DNA of 64,000 nt from Pseudarthrobacter chlorophenolicus A6 (GTDB taxonomy: Bacteria; Actinomycetota; Actinomycetes; Actinomycetales; Micrococcaceae), in assembly GCF_000022025.1 (NCBI RefSeq), contig NC_011886.1, positions 868,001-932,000 on the forward strand, given 5' to 3'. The notes under the pieces are model-generated. The model made no database searches and had not been told where the DNA came from. It saw only the letters and a program-made list of their open reading frames with translations. Both the position numbers and the translations under genes were made by a program. This document shows positions 7,668 to 15,856 of this stretch, piece after piece. Numbering within the stretch: position 1 is the stretch's first letter; each line of letters begins with the position of its first letter.

Positions 7668-7681
7668 CTAGACCGGTCTAG
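7668..7681. promoter_or_regulatory. 14-bp perfect palindrome upstream of pckG
   Basis: CTAGACCGGTCTAG lies 164 nt before the pckG start, in the 277-nt leader between tRNA-Arg and pckG. Its core GACCGGTC is the same as that of the TetR-type operator at 5691-5706. It could be an operator for pckG control; no cognate regulator is adjacent. Confidence 0.4.
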
Positions 7682-7844
7682 GTGACCTTACTCACTTAAT
7701 CGTAGAATTTTCCACAAATATTCCTTGGAATCTCGCGGAATCCGCAATTTGAGCAAAGTCGTAGCAAGCAAACTGCCGAAAACCGGCACTGGTCCGGACC
7801 ATAGCATTTAGGACACACCGATGAACCCGAGGAAGGGAACCGCA

Positions 7845-9671
7845 ATGGGCGATCTGGCACAGAAGCCGCTGCTTGACGAAGCACCCACCACACATGCCGG
7901 ACTGCTGGCATGGGTCGAAGAGGTTGCTGAGCTGACGCAGCCGGACCGCATCTACTGGGTTGACGGGTCGGAAGAGGAGAACACGCGCCTCACCGACGAA
8001 CTCGTGGCCGCCGGCACGCTGACCAGGCTCAACCAGGACCTGTTCCCCAACTCCTTCGCAGCCTTCTCCGATCCGGCCGATGTTGCCCGGGTGGAGGAAC
8101 AGACCTTCATCTGCTCCGAGAACAAGCGCGACGCCGGCTTCACCAACAACTGGATGGCTCCGGCCGAGATGAAGGAAAAGCTGCGCGGCCTGTTCGCCGG
8201 CTCCATGCGTGGCCGCACCATGTATGTCATCCCCTTCGTCATGGGCCACCTTGACGCCGAGGACCCCAAGTTCGGCGTTGAAATCACTGACAGCGCCTAC
8301 GTTGTTGCCTCGATGCGCATCATGGCCCGTATCGGCACCGACGTCCTGAACCGCATCACCGAGACCAACGCCTTCTTCGTTCCGGCCCTGCACTCCCTGG
8401 GCGCACCGCTGGAGCAGGGTCAGGCCGACGTGCCCTGGCCGTGCAACCCGGACAAGTGGATTGTGCACTTCCCGGAGGAGCGCTCCATCTGGTCCTTCGG
8501 CTCCGGTTACGGCGGCAACGCCCTGCTCGGCAAGAAGTGCTACGCCCTGCGTATCGCTTCCGTCATGGCCCGCGACGAGGGCTGGCTGGCCGAGCACATG
8601 CTCATCCTCAAGCTCACCTCACCCGAGCAGAAGACGTACTACGTCTCCGCCGCTTTCCCGTCCGCCTGCGGCAAGACCAACCTCGCGCTGCTTGATCCCA
8701 CCATCAGCGGCTGGAAGGTCGAAACCCTCGGCGACGACATCACCTGGATGCGTTTTGGCAAGGAGGGCGAGCTCCGCGCCGTCAACCCCGAGGCCGGCCT
8801 GTTCGGTGTGGCCCCCGGTACCGGCTGGGGCACCAACCCCAACGCCATGCGTGCCATCGCCAAGGGCAACAGCATCTTCACCAACGTTGCGCTGACCGAC
8901 GACGGCGGCGTGTGGTGGGAGGGCATGACCGAGGAAACCCCTGCGCACCTCACTGACTGGCAGGGCAACTCCTGGACGCCGGACTCGGACAAGCCCGCTG
9001 CGCACCCGAACTCCCGCTTCTGCACCCCGATCGACCAGATCGACATGCTCGCGGAGGAATACAACAGCCCCGAGGGCGTGGAGCTGTCCGCCATCCTGTT
9101 CGGCGGCCGCCGCAAGACCACCATCCCTCTGGTGACCGAGGCCCGCAGCTGGTCCAACGGCATCTTCATGGGCTCCACGCTGTCCTCCGAAACCACTGCG
9201 GCTGCAGCCGGTGCGGTGGGCGTGGTCCGCCGCGACCCCATGGCCATGCTGCCCTTCATCGGCTACGACGCAGGCGACTACCTGAACCACTGGGTCAACC
9301 TGTCTGCCAAGGCGAATCCGGAGCGGCTGCCCAAGATCTTCCTGGTCAACTGGTTCCGCCGGAACTCCGAAGGCGGCTTCGCCTGGCCCGGATTCGGCGA
9401 CAACGCCCGCGTCCTCAAATGGGCCATCGAGCGCCTTGAGGGCAAGGCCGACGCCGTCGAAACCCCCATCGGATTCGTTCCCACCGGCGAGGCCATCGAC
9501 CTCGACGGCCTGGACATGACCCCCGCCCAGGTGGAGGAAGCCGTCAAGGTTGACTCCGCTGAGTGGGCCGCCGAGCTGGCCTCAATCGAGGAATGGTTCG
9601 ACAACTTCGGCGGCTCCCTCCCGCAGGCGCTGCAGTCCGAGCTGAGCGGCCTGAAGGCCCGCCTGGCCTAG
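7845..9671 (+). CDS. pckG: Phosphoenolpyruvate carboxykinase (GTP)
   Basis: A 608-residue GTP-dependent PEPCK, full length for the family. It converts oxaloacetate and GTP to phosphoenolpyruvate, CO2 and GDP, the first committed step of gluconeogenesis. The P-loop is the PEPCK-specific FPSACGKTN (near residue 270), with the active-site cysteine before GKT. The metal/kinase-2 motif GDDITWMRF is near 295, and FWWEGM-like [11 protein letters not shown] follows near 350. I chose ATG at 7845 because AAGGGA precedes it by 7 nt and homologues begin MGDLA. The gene stands alone and is closed by a 21-bp-stem terminator shared with hmp. Confidence 0.97.
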   Translation: MGDLAQKPLLDEAPTTHAGLLAWVEEVAELTQPDRIYWVDGSEEENTRLTDELVAAGTLTRLNQDLFPNSFAAFSDPADVARVEEQTFICSENKRDAGFTNNWMAPAEMKEKLRGLFAGSMRGRTMYVIPFVMGHLDAEDPKFGVEITDSAYVVASMRIMARIGTDVLNRITETNAFFVPALHSLGAPLEQGQADVPWPCNPDKWIVHFPEERSIWSFGSGYGGNALLGKKCYALRIASVMARDEGWLAEHMLILKLTSPEQKTYYVSAAFPSACGKTNLALLDPTISGWKVETLGDDITWMRFGKEGELRAVNPEAGLFGVAPGTGWGTNPNAMRAIAKGNSIFTNVALTDDGGVWWEGMTEETPAHLTDWQGNSWTPDSDKPAAHPNSRFCTPIDQIDMLAEEYNSPEGVELSAILFGGRRKTTIPLVTEARSWSNGIFMGSTLSSETTAAAAGAVGVVRRDPMAMLPFIGYDAGDYLNHWVNLSAKANPERLPKIFLVNWFRRNSEGGFAWPGFGDNARVLKWAIERLEGKADAVETPIGFVPTGEAIDLDGLDMTPAQVEEAVKVDSAEWAAELASIEEWFDNFGGSLPQALQSELSGLKARLA

Positions 9672-9687
9672 CAGTTCTTCGCTAAGT

Positions 9688-9736
9688 ACGACGGCGGCCC
9701 CGCACCTTTCGCGAGAAGGTGCGGGGCCGCCGTCGT
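9688..9736. terminator. Bidirectional terminator between pckG and hmp
   Basis: A perfect 21-bp stem (9688-9708 with 9716-9736) and a 7-nt loop TCGCGAG sit between the convergent stops at 9671 and 9752. The T-tracts on either side are weak; its strength comes from the stem. Confidence 0.88.
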
Positions 9737-9751
9737 CCGTTAACCAAGTGG

Positions 9752-10912
9752 TCAGCTGGCCTGCCAGATGTCCGGGCCGAAGACTTCGTAGTGGATGCGG
9801 GTTGCCGGAATGCCGGCGTTGATGGCCTCGTTGCGGATGCTCTTCATGAACGGCAGCGGACCGCACAGGTACAGGGACGCATCGGCGGGAAGGTCCACCT
9901 CACGCAGGGACATGAATCCTTCCTTCGCCCCGTCCGCCGGCTGCTCCAGCCACAGCTGCAGCTCGGCGCCGTCCAGGCGTTCGACGTCGTCCGTCATCTG
10001 GCCGCGCAGGGCCCAGCTGTCCAGGGTGCTCTCCGCGTGCAGCACCAGGACCTGCCGGTCGGAGCCGGTTGCGGCGAGCGAGCGAAGGATGGAAGCCGTG
10101 GGGGTGCATCCGATGCCGGCGGAGGCCAGGACCACCGGCCCGTCGCCTTCCTTGAGCGTGATCTCGCCGTACGGGTTCGAGATTTCGAGGATGTCGCCCA
10201 CCTGGACATTGTTGTGCAGGACGGGGGAAACTTCACCGCCGTCGTCCTTCTTGGTGGTGAAACTGCGGCTGGTGCCGGCTTCGCCGGACAGGGAGTACTG
10301 GCGCACCTGGCGCAGGCCGTCCGGAAGCTGGACCTTGACGCTGACGTACTGGCCGGGAAGCGCTTCGGTGATGGGGGTGTCGTCGGCGGGTTCCAGGGTG
10401 AATGTCATGGATCCAACGCCGGCCGGCGCCTTGGCGGCCACGCGCCATGGTGCCCACATCCGGCCGTTGGCCTGGGCCGCGTACAGGCCTTTTTCGAGTT
10501 TGATGAGCGCGTCTGCCATGAGCCAGTAGACCTCGGTCCAGGCTTCGGCGATCTCAGGGGTGATCACTTCGGCCAGGTCCTCCGCGATCGCGGCGAACAG
10601 GTGCTCGTAGACCACTTTGTACTGCGGTTCGGTGATGCCAAGGGAAGCATGGCGGTGGGCGATGCGGGACAGGACGGTTTCCGGCAGGGTGCCCGGATTG
10701 TTGACCAGGTGGGTGGCGAAAGCGGCGATGCTTCCGGCCAGGGCCTGCTGCTGGCTTCCGTTGCGCTGGTTGGACCGGCTGAAGAGACCGTCCAGGAGTT
10801 CCGGGTGTGCGGCGAACAGGCGGGCGTAGAACTTGGGGGTAATGTCGCCGATCCGTGACCCCACCAGCGGCAGTGTGGCTTCGATGACGGGGCGGGATTT
10901 ATCCGAGAGCAT
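9752..10912 (-). CDS. hmp: Flavohemoprotein, nitric oxide dioxygenase
   Basis: A 386-residue flavohemoglobin that oxidises NO to nitrate using O2 and NAD(P)H. The globin domain (residues 1-135) has the proximal haem histidine in HRHASLGI (about residue 88). The FAD domain has RQYSLSG. The NAD(P)H domain has GIGCTPTASILRSL and YLCGPLPFM. The start is ATG at 10912 with CAGGAG 8 nt upstream; the frame extends further but would run through the operator at 10959-10987. The gene lies directly after nsrR on the same strand. Confidence 0.96.
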   Translation of the reverse strand: MLSDKSRPVIEATLPLVGSRIGDITPKFYARLFAAHPELLDGLFSRSNQRNGSQQQALAGSIAAFATHLVNNPGTLPETVLSRIAHRHASLGITEPQYKVVYEHLFAAIAEDLAEVITPEIAEAWTEVYWLMADALIKLEKGLYAAQANGRMWAPWRVAAKAPAGVGSMTFTLEPADDTPITEALPGQYVSVKVQLPDGLRQVRQYSLSGEAGTSRSFTTKKDDGGEVSPVLHNNVQVGDILEISNPYGEITLKEGDGPVVLASAGIGCTPTASILRSLAATGSDRQVLVLHAESTLDSWALRGQMTDDVERLDGAELQLWLEQPADGAKEGFMSLREVDLPADASLYLCGPLPFMKSIRNEAINAGIPATRIHYEVFGPDIWQAS

Positions 10913-10958
10913 TGCGGACTCCTGAGGTTGGGACCGGGGCCTTCGTCCGGCCGTGTTG

Positions 10959-10987
10959 AAATGCTTGCATTTGAAATACAAGTATTT
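10959..10987. promoter_or_regulatory. NsrR-type operator upstream of hmp
   Basis: Two 14-nt arms, AAATGCTTGCATTT and AAATACAAGTATTT, are inverted around a single G and match at 12 of 14 positions. The AT-rich 11-1-11 style dyad resembles known NsrR sites, stands out in this GC-rich genome, and lies 47 nt before the hmp start and 79 nt after the nsrR stop. Confidence 0.82.
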
Positions 10988-11065
10988 CTGCCTCAGTTCT
11001 ACACCTCGTAGAAGTTTGAAATCAAACTGGGAGAATGCTTTCGGCTTTAACGGGTGGGGCCCGGG

Positions 11066-11551
11066 CTACTGCCCCGGCTGCACGCCCGGGCGGAGGGACT
11101 CCGGAAGCCCGGGGCGGAGGCCGATCATCTCGAATACCGGCGCCATTTGGCGGGACCCCGGAAGGTTGGCAATGACTACAGGGTCAAGCTCGCGGTAGAA
11201 CGCCTCGCGCGCCCGGGCAAGGGCCGCGCGCAGTTTGCACTCATTGATCAGCGGGCAGTTGCCCGTGGCGGCCATGCAGTCGGCGGGGTCGGTACGGGTA
11301 TCGAGTTCGCGCAGGATCTGTCCCACGGTGGCCGTCCTGCCGGCGCTGCTCAGCCGGGAACCGCCGGTGCGTCCGCGCTCCACGTCGATCAGTCCCATGG
11401 TGCGGAGCCTGGCCATCGCTTTGCTGACGTGGTTGTAGGGCGTCCCCACGGAGTCGGCAATGTTCTGGGTGGTCAGCAGCTGGTTTCCGGGGGCAGCCGC
11501 CAGGACCATCAGTGCCCGCAGGCTGACGTCGGCAAACGCGTTGATCTTCAT
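11066..11551 (-). CDS. nsrR: Rrf2 family nitric-oxide-sensing repressor NsrR
   Basis: A 161-residue Rrf2 protein. The N-terminal winged helix (MKINAFADVSLRALMVLAA) carries a recognition segment NIADSVGTPYNHVSKAMARL. Three cysteines in DCMAATGNCPLINEC (C-x6-C-x5-C, about residues 92-105) are the Fe-S cluster ligands that distinguish NsrR. Nitrosylation of the cluster releases the repressor. The downstream neighbour is hmp, the classic NsrR target, with a fitting operator between them. The gene starts 15 nt after the preceding stop at 11567, so it may be co-transcribed with the phosphomannomutase. Confidence 0.92.
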   Translation of the reverse strand: MKINAFADVSLRALMVLAAAPGNQLLTTQNIADSVGTPYNHVSKAMARLRTMGLIDVERGRTGGSRLSSAGRTATVGQILRELDTRTDPADCMAATGNCPLINECKLRAALARAREAFYRELDPVVIANLPGSRQMAPVFEMIGLRPGLPESLRPGVQPGQ

Positions 11552-11566
11552 GGCGCGGTGCCTGGT

Positions 11567-12055
11567 CTAGTCCACCCAGATGGCGGGTTCGTTGGTGTCG
11601 GCCTCCAGTTCGCCGAACTCCCACGTTTGGGTGTCGGCGTTGGCCGCATAGGGAAGCACCGCGGCAAACACGGAGCCGTCCCGGTGCTCGGCGGCAACAT
11701 GGATGGCGTCGGAGTCCTCCTCCACCAGCAGGATGTCGCACACCAGGGCAGCGGCGCGGTAGTCATCCCGGTTTTGCTTCAACAGCGCGTTCAGGTCGCT
11801 GATCATGGCGTCAGCGTCGAACTCGGCGCCGCTTCCTTCCTCGGCATCCGCCGGGGAAACGGCCACCAGCCGCACCTCGCCGTCGTTCTGCACCGTGAGG
11901 GCGAACGGGAGGAAGCCGCCTGCGCGCTGAAGCTGCTCCTGGGCGGCGCTGACGCCGGTTCCAAGGAGGTTTTCAAGGTCCGCCGCCGTGTCTTCGGGGA
12001 CAGAGTCGCGCCAGCTTTCCTGTCCCGCCGCCGCGGGCCCGGTATGGTCAGCCAT
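11567..12055 (-). CDS. Conserved hypothetical protein
   Basis: A 162-residue soluble acidic protein without signal peptide or membrane helix. Its alternating hydrophobic pattern (FLPFALTVQNDGEVRLVAVSP, then AAALVCDILLVEE and DSDAIHVAAEHRDGS) suggests a compact alpha/beta domain with two similar halves. I recognise no catalytic motif. It begins 3 nt after the stop of the phosphomannomutase gene, so the two are surely co-transcribed. The link with hexose phosphate metabolism is only positional. Confidence 0.7.
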   Translation of the reverse strand: MADHTGPAAAGQESWRDSVPEDTAADLENLLGTGVSAAQEQLQRAGGFLPFALTVQNDGEVRLVAVSPADAEEGSGAEFDADAMISDLNALLKQNRDDYRAAALVCDILLVEEDSDAIHVAAEHRDGSVFAAVLPYAANADTQTWEFGELEADTNEPAIWVD

Positions 12056-12058
12056 GGC

Positions 12059-13477
12059 CTAGGCCCGCACGAGTGCCAGGACCCGGTCCCGGACCCGTTC
12101 CATGGTGGCCTGGTCGGTTGCTTCGGCGTTGAGCCGCAGGAAGGGTTCGGTGTTGGACGGGCGCAGGTTGAACCAGTAGCTGCCGTCGTTGGCCGTAAAG
12201 GTGCTGCCGTCCAGGGTGTCGATGGTGATGTCCTCGCCGGCGAAGTCTGCACGCACGCGCTCGACGGCGGCAGGCTTGTCCTCCACCTCGGAGTTGATCT
12301 CCCCGGAGCTGACGTAGGGCTCGTACTCGCGGCCAAGCTCGGACAGGGGGCCATCCTGTTCGCCGAGTGCGGCCAGGACGTGCATGGCGGCCAGCATGCC
12401 GGTGTCGGCGTTCCAGAAGTCGCGGAAGTAGAAGTGTGCCGAGTGCTCGCCGCCGAACACCGCGCCTTCCTCGGCCATGACTGCCTTGATGAAGGAGTGG
12501 CCCACGCGCGTACGGACGGCCCGGCCGCCGTCGTGCTCCACCAGTTCGGCCACGGCGCGGGAGGTGAGGAGGTTGTGGATGATGGTGGGGGTGGCTTCGC
12601 CCTGGGCCTTCGCGCGGGCAATTTCACGACGGGCCACCATGCCGGTAACGGCCGACGGCGAGACGGGCTCGCCTTTTTCGTCCACCACGAAGCAGCGATC
12701 GGCGTCGCCGTCGAAGGCCAGGCCGATGTCCGCGCCGTGTTCGATGACGGCGGCCTGCAGGTCACGGAGGTTTTCCGGCTCCAGCGGGTTGGCGGGGTGG
12801 TTCGGGAAGGAACCGTCCAGTTCGAAGTACAGCGGAATGATGTCGAACGGAAGCTTGGGCAGCAGGGCGTCACCCAGCACGGCGGGGGTGGTCAGCCCGG
12901 CCATGCCGTTCCCGGCGTCCACTACAACCTTCAGGCGGCGTGATCCCGAGAGGTCCACCAGCTTGCGAAGGTACTCGGAGTACTCCTTCAGGACGTCGCG
13001 CACACCAATCTGGCCGCGCTGGCCGGCAGCCGGGATGGTGCCGGTGCTGAGGTAGTGCTCGGCCAGGGACTGGATGTCCTTCAGCCCGGTTTCGGAGGAG
13101 ATGGGAACTGCCCCGGCCTTGGACATCTTGATGCCGTTGTAGCCGGCGGGGTTGTGGCTCGCGGTGAAGGTGGCCCCGGCCCGGTTGAGGAGGCCGCAGG
13201 CGAAGTAGAGCTCATCGGTGGAGATCAGGTCCAGCAGTTCCACGTTGGCGCCGCGGGTGGCGGCGCCGTCGGCGAAGGCCTTGCTGAACTCGGGGGAGGA
13301 GGGGCGCATGTCGCCGCCCACCAGGATGGTCTGGCCTTCGAGCTGCAGGACGTCCACGAACGCGGCCCCCACGGCTTCGACGATTTCGGCGGTGATGGAT
13401 TCGCCCACAATGCCACGGACGTCGTAGGCCTTGAAGGATGCCGAAAGGTCAAAAGTCGTTGTCTGTTCGCTAGTCAC
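12059..13477 (-). CDS. manB: Phosphomannomutase/phosphoglucomutase
   Basis: A 472-residue member of the alpha-D-phosphohexomutase family, which interconverts hexose 6- and 1-phosphates to supply GDP-mannose or glucan precursors. Domain 1 holds the catalytic phosphoserine loop TASHNPAGYNGIKMS (about residue 105). The metal loop is AFDGDADRCFVVDEKG (about 257). The C-terminal sugar-phosphate loop reads RPSNTEPFLRLN. I chose GTG at 13477 (VTSEQTTTFDLSASFKAYDVRG) because homologues begin just before YDVRGI. Whether mannose or glucose is preferred cannot be told from sequence. Confidence 0.93.
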   Translation of the reverse strand: MTSEQTTTFDLSASFKAYDVRGIVGESITAEIVEAVGAAFVDVLQLEGQTILVGGDMRPSSPEFSKAFADGAATRGANVELLDLISTDELYFACGLLNRAGATFTASHNPAGYNGIKMSKAGAVPISSETGLKDIQSLAEHYLSTGTIPAAGQRGQIGVRDVLKEYSEYLRKLVDLSGSRRLKVVVDAGNGMAGLTTPAVLGDALLPKLPFDIIPLYFELDGSFPNHPANPLEPENLRDLQAAVIEHGADIGLAFDGDADRCFVVDEKGEPVSPSAVTGMVARREIARAKAQGEATPTIIHNLLTSRAVAELVEHDGGRAVRTRVGHSFIKAVMAEEGAVFGGEHSAHFYFRDFWNADTGMLAAMHVLAALGEQDGPLSELGREYEPYVSSGEINSEVEDKPAAVERVRADFAGEDITIDTLDGSTFTANDGSYWFNLRPSNTEPFLRLNAEATDQATMERVRDRVLALVRA

Positions 13478-13618
13478 GGGCTTTATCTTACGTGGACCCG
13501 CGCGGTGCCTGTGGAGGGGAAGACGGGGCTGGCGTTTGTGACGCAAGGGATCTGTGGGCCTTTCCACATATCAGTTGGGCGGAGGCCGGTTGTCGGGGGC
13601 GGCTGGGATACTGAATCA

Positions 13619-15856
13619 ATGGTTGATATCCGGAACGCCACCCTTTCCCAAACCGATGCTGATCCTGGTGCTGATTTCAGGGCTGACGCGTCCTTTGCGC
13701 AGCCGTCCCCTCCCGGCGGTTCCGGTACCGCCACCCACAGCCAGGCGCTTGCGGTGCTGCGCGAGCTGGTGGGAAACTCCGGGGCAGATTTCCACGACGG
13801 CCAGTACGAGGCCATCGAGGCGCTCGTCGACGGCGGCCGGCGGACTTTGGTGGTCCAGCGCACCGGGTGGGGCAAGTCGGCTGTCTATTTCGTGGCGTCC
13901 CTCCTGCTGCGCCGCCGCGGGGCCGGCCCCACCCTGATCGTGTCGCCGTTGCTGGCACTCATGCGTGACCAGGTGGCGGCTGCCGCCAGGGCCGGTGTCC
14001 GGGCCGTGGCCATCAACTCGGCGAACCAGCTGGAGTGGGACACCGTCCGCGAACAGCTTGCAGCGGACCAGGTGGACGTCCTCCTGGTCTCGCCGGAACG
14101 TTTGACCAACCCCTCTTTCCGGGAAAACCAGCTGCCGGAACTGATCCGGCGCACCGGACTGCTGGTCATCGATGAGGCACACTGCATCTCGGACTGGGGC
14201 CATGACTTCCGTCCGGATTACCGCCGGATCGCTGACCTCATCGAGCAGTTGCCGGATTCGGTGCCGGTGCTGGCCACCACGGCCACGGCCAACTCCCGCG
14301 TGGTGCACGACATCGAGGAGCAACTCGGCGCCGGCGTCCTGACCATTCGCGGCGCCCTCGGCCGAGATTCACTGCGGCTAGGCGTCCTGGCGCTCCCTGA
14401 CGCCCGCCAGCGCCTTGGGTGGCTGCTGACCCATCTCTCGGACCTGCCCGGCAGCGGCATCATCTACACCCTGACCGTTTCCGCCGCTGAGGACACCGCC
14501 CGGCTGTTGTCGGAGGCGGGCCACGAAGTGCTGTCCTACACCGGCCGCACAGACCCCGCAGACCGGGAACGCGCCGAGCAGCTGCTCAAGGACAACCAGG
14601 TTAAGGCCCTGGTGGCTACGTCCGCATTGGGCATGGGCTTCGACAAGCCGGACCTTGGATTCGTGGTCCACCTCGGGGCGCCGTCGTCGCCGGTTGCCTA
14701 CTACCAGCAGGTGGGCCGTGCAGGCCGTGGAGCCGCCAACGCCGATGTCCTGCTGTTGCCGGGCTCCGAGGACCGGGACATCTGGCAGTACTTCGCCACC
14801 GCGTCCATGCCGTCGGAGGAGAAAGCTGCCGCCGTCCTGACTGCGCTCGCCGAGGCGGGAAGTGCTGTGTCCACCGTGGCGCTGGAAGCACGGGTGGACC
14901 TGCGGCGGACCCCGCTGGAGTTGCTGCTCAAGGTCCTCTCCGTGGATGGGGCCGTGGAACGGGTAGGCGGAGGCTGGCGGTCCACCGGACGGCCGTGGGT
15001 CTATGACGCGGAGCGGTACCAGCGCATTGCCGAGGCCCGCGTCGATGAGCAGGACTCCATGATCATCTACCAGGACACTGCCGGGTGCCGGATGGAATAC
15101 ATCACGTCCGTCCTCGACGATGAGACCGCGCACGCCTGCGGCCGGTGCGACAACTGCGCCGGGCAGTGGTTCCCCGCCGACGTCGCAGCCGATGCCACGA
15201 ACGCGGCCGGGCAGACGCTCAGCAGGGCCGGCGGCGTCCTTGAGTCGCGGCTGCAGTGGCCCAGCGGGATGGACCGGCTGGGTGTTCCGGTCAAGGGAAA
15301 AATCAAGCCTCCGGAAGCGCTCTCGGAGGGCCGCGTGCTGGCCAGGCTGACCGACCTTGGCTGGGGCGGCGCCCTGCGAACCGTTTTCGCCGCCGGCGCG
15401 GAAGACCGTCCGGTGGACCCTGCCATGCTGCAGGCGTGCGTCCAGGTCCTGCGCGAGTGGGGAACAGGTGACTCCCGGACGGCAGGGTGGAGCGGCGGTG
15501 GCCGGCCGGCAGCGATCGTGAGTATGCCGTCGCGCAGCAAACCGCAGCTGGTGGAATCCCTCGCCCGCGGCATCTCGGACATCGGCCGCATCCCTTACCT
15601 CGGCGGCCTGCAGTTGGCCCACGGCGGCCCCACCGGAAGCCGGGGCGGCAACAGTGCCTACCGGTTGGCCGGCGTCTGGGACCGGGTGGTGGTTGGCACC
15701 GAACTCGAAGCGGCGCTGGGTTCCATCCAGGGGCAGAGCGTGATGCTGATCGATGACCTGGCGGACAGCCGGTGGACCCTTACTGTCGCGGGACGTGCCC
15801 TTCGGCAGGCCGGGGCCGGGGCTGTGCTTCCGCTGGTCCTGGCGCAGGCCGGCTGA
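13619..15856 (+). CDS. recQ: RecQ-type DNA helicase with C-terminal phosphoribosyltransferase-like domain
   Basis: A 745-residue SF2 helicase. Motif I is TGWGKS (about residue 82), motif II IDEAHCISDWGHDFRPDY (about 185), motif III ATTATA, motif VI QQVGRAGRG (about 365). A zinc-binding segment has cysteines in CRMEYITS and CGRCDNC (about residues 480-515). No HRDC domain follows. Instead, after about residue 600 there is a domain with IVSMPSRSKPQLVESLA and LIDDLADSRWTLTVAGRAL, which resembles the PRPP-loop of phosphoribosyltransferases; such fusions occur in actinobacterial RecQ homologues. The 3' end overlaps the convergent MFS gene by 77 nt. Confidence 0.9.
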   Translation: MVDIRNATLSQTDADPGADFRADASFAQPSPPGGSGTATHSQALAVLRELVGNSGADFHDGQYEAIEALVDGGRRTLVVQRTGWGKSAVYFVASLLLRRRGAGPTLIVSPLLALMRDQVAAAARAGVRAVAINSANQLEWDTVREQLAADQVDVLLVSPERLTNPSFRENQLPELIRRTGLLVIDEAHCISDWGHDFRPDYRRIADLIEQLPDSVPVLATTATANSRVVHDIEEQLGAGVLTIRGALGRDSLRLGVLALPDARQRLGWLLTHLSDLPGSGIIYTLTVSAAEDTARLLSEAGHEVLSYTGRTDPADRERAEQLLKDNQVKALVATSALGMGFDKPDLGFVVHLGAPSSPVAYYQQVGRAGRGAANADVLLLPGSEDRDIWQYFATASMPSEEKAAAVLTALAEAGSAVSTVALEARVDLRRTPLELLLKVLSVDGAVERVGGGWRSTGRPWVYDAERYQRIAEARVDEQDSMIIYQDTAGCRMEYITSVLDDETAHACGRCDNCAGQWFPADVAADATNAAGQTLSRAGGVLESRLQWPSGMDRLGVPVKGKIKPPEALSEGRVLARLTDLGWGGALRTVFAAGAEDRPVDPAMLQACVQVLREWGTGDSRTAGWSGGGRPAAIVSMPSRSKPQLVESLARGISDIGRIPYLGGLQLAHGGPTGSRGGNSAYRLAGVWDRVVVGTELEAALGSIQGQSVMLIDDLADSRWTLTVAGRALRQAGAGAVLPLVLAQAG

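Noticed and set aside
11054..12943. 629-residue open frame on the plus strand across nsrR and the phosphomannomutase.
   Set aside because: It is antisense to three recognisable genes and shows no known domain.
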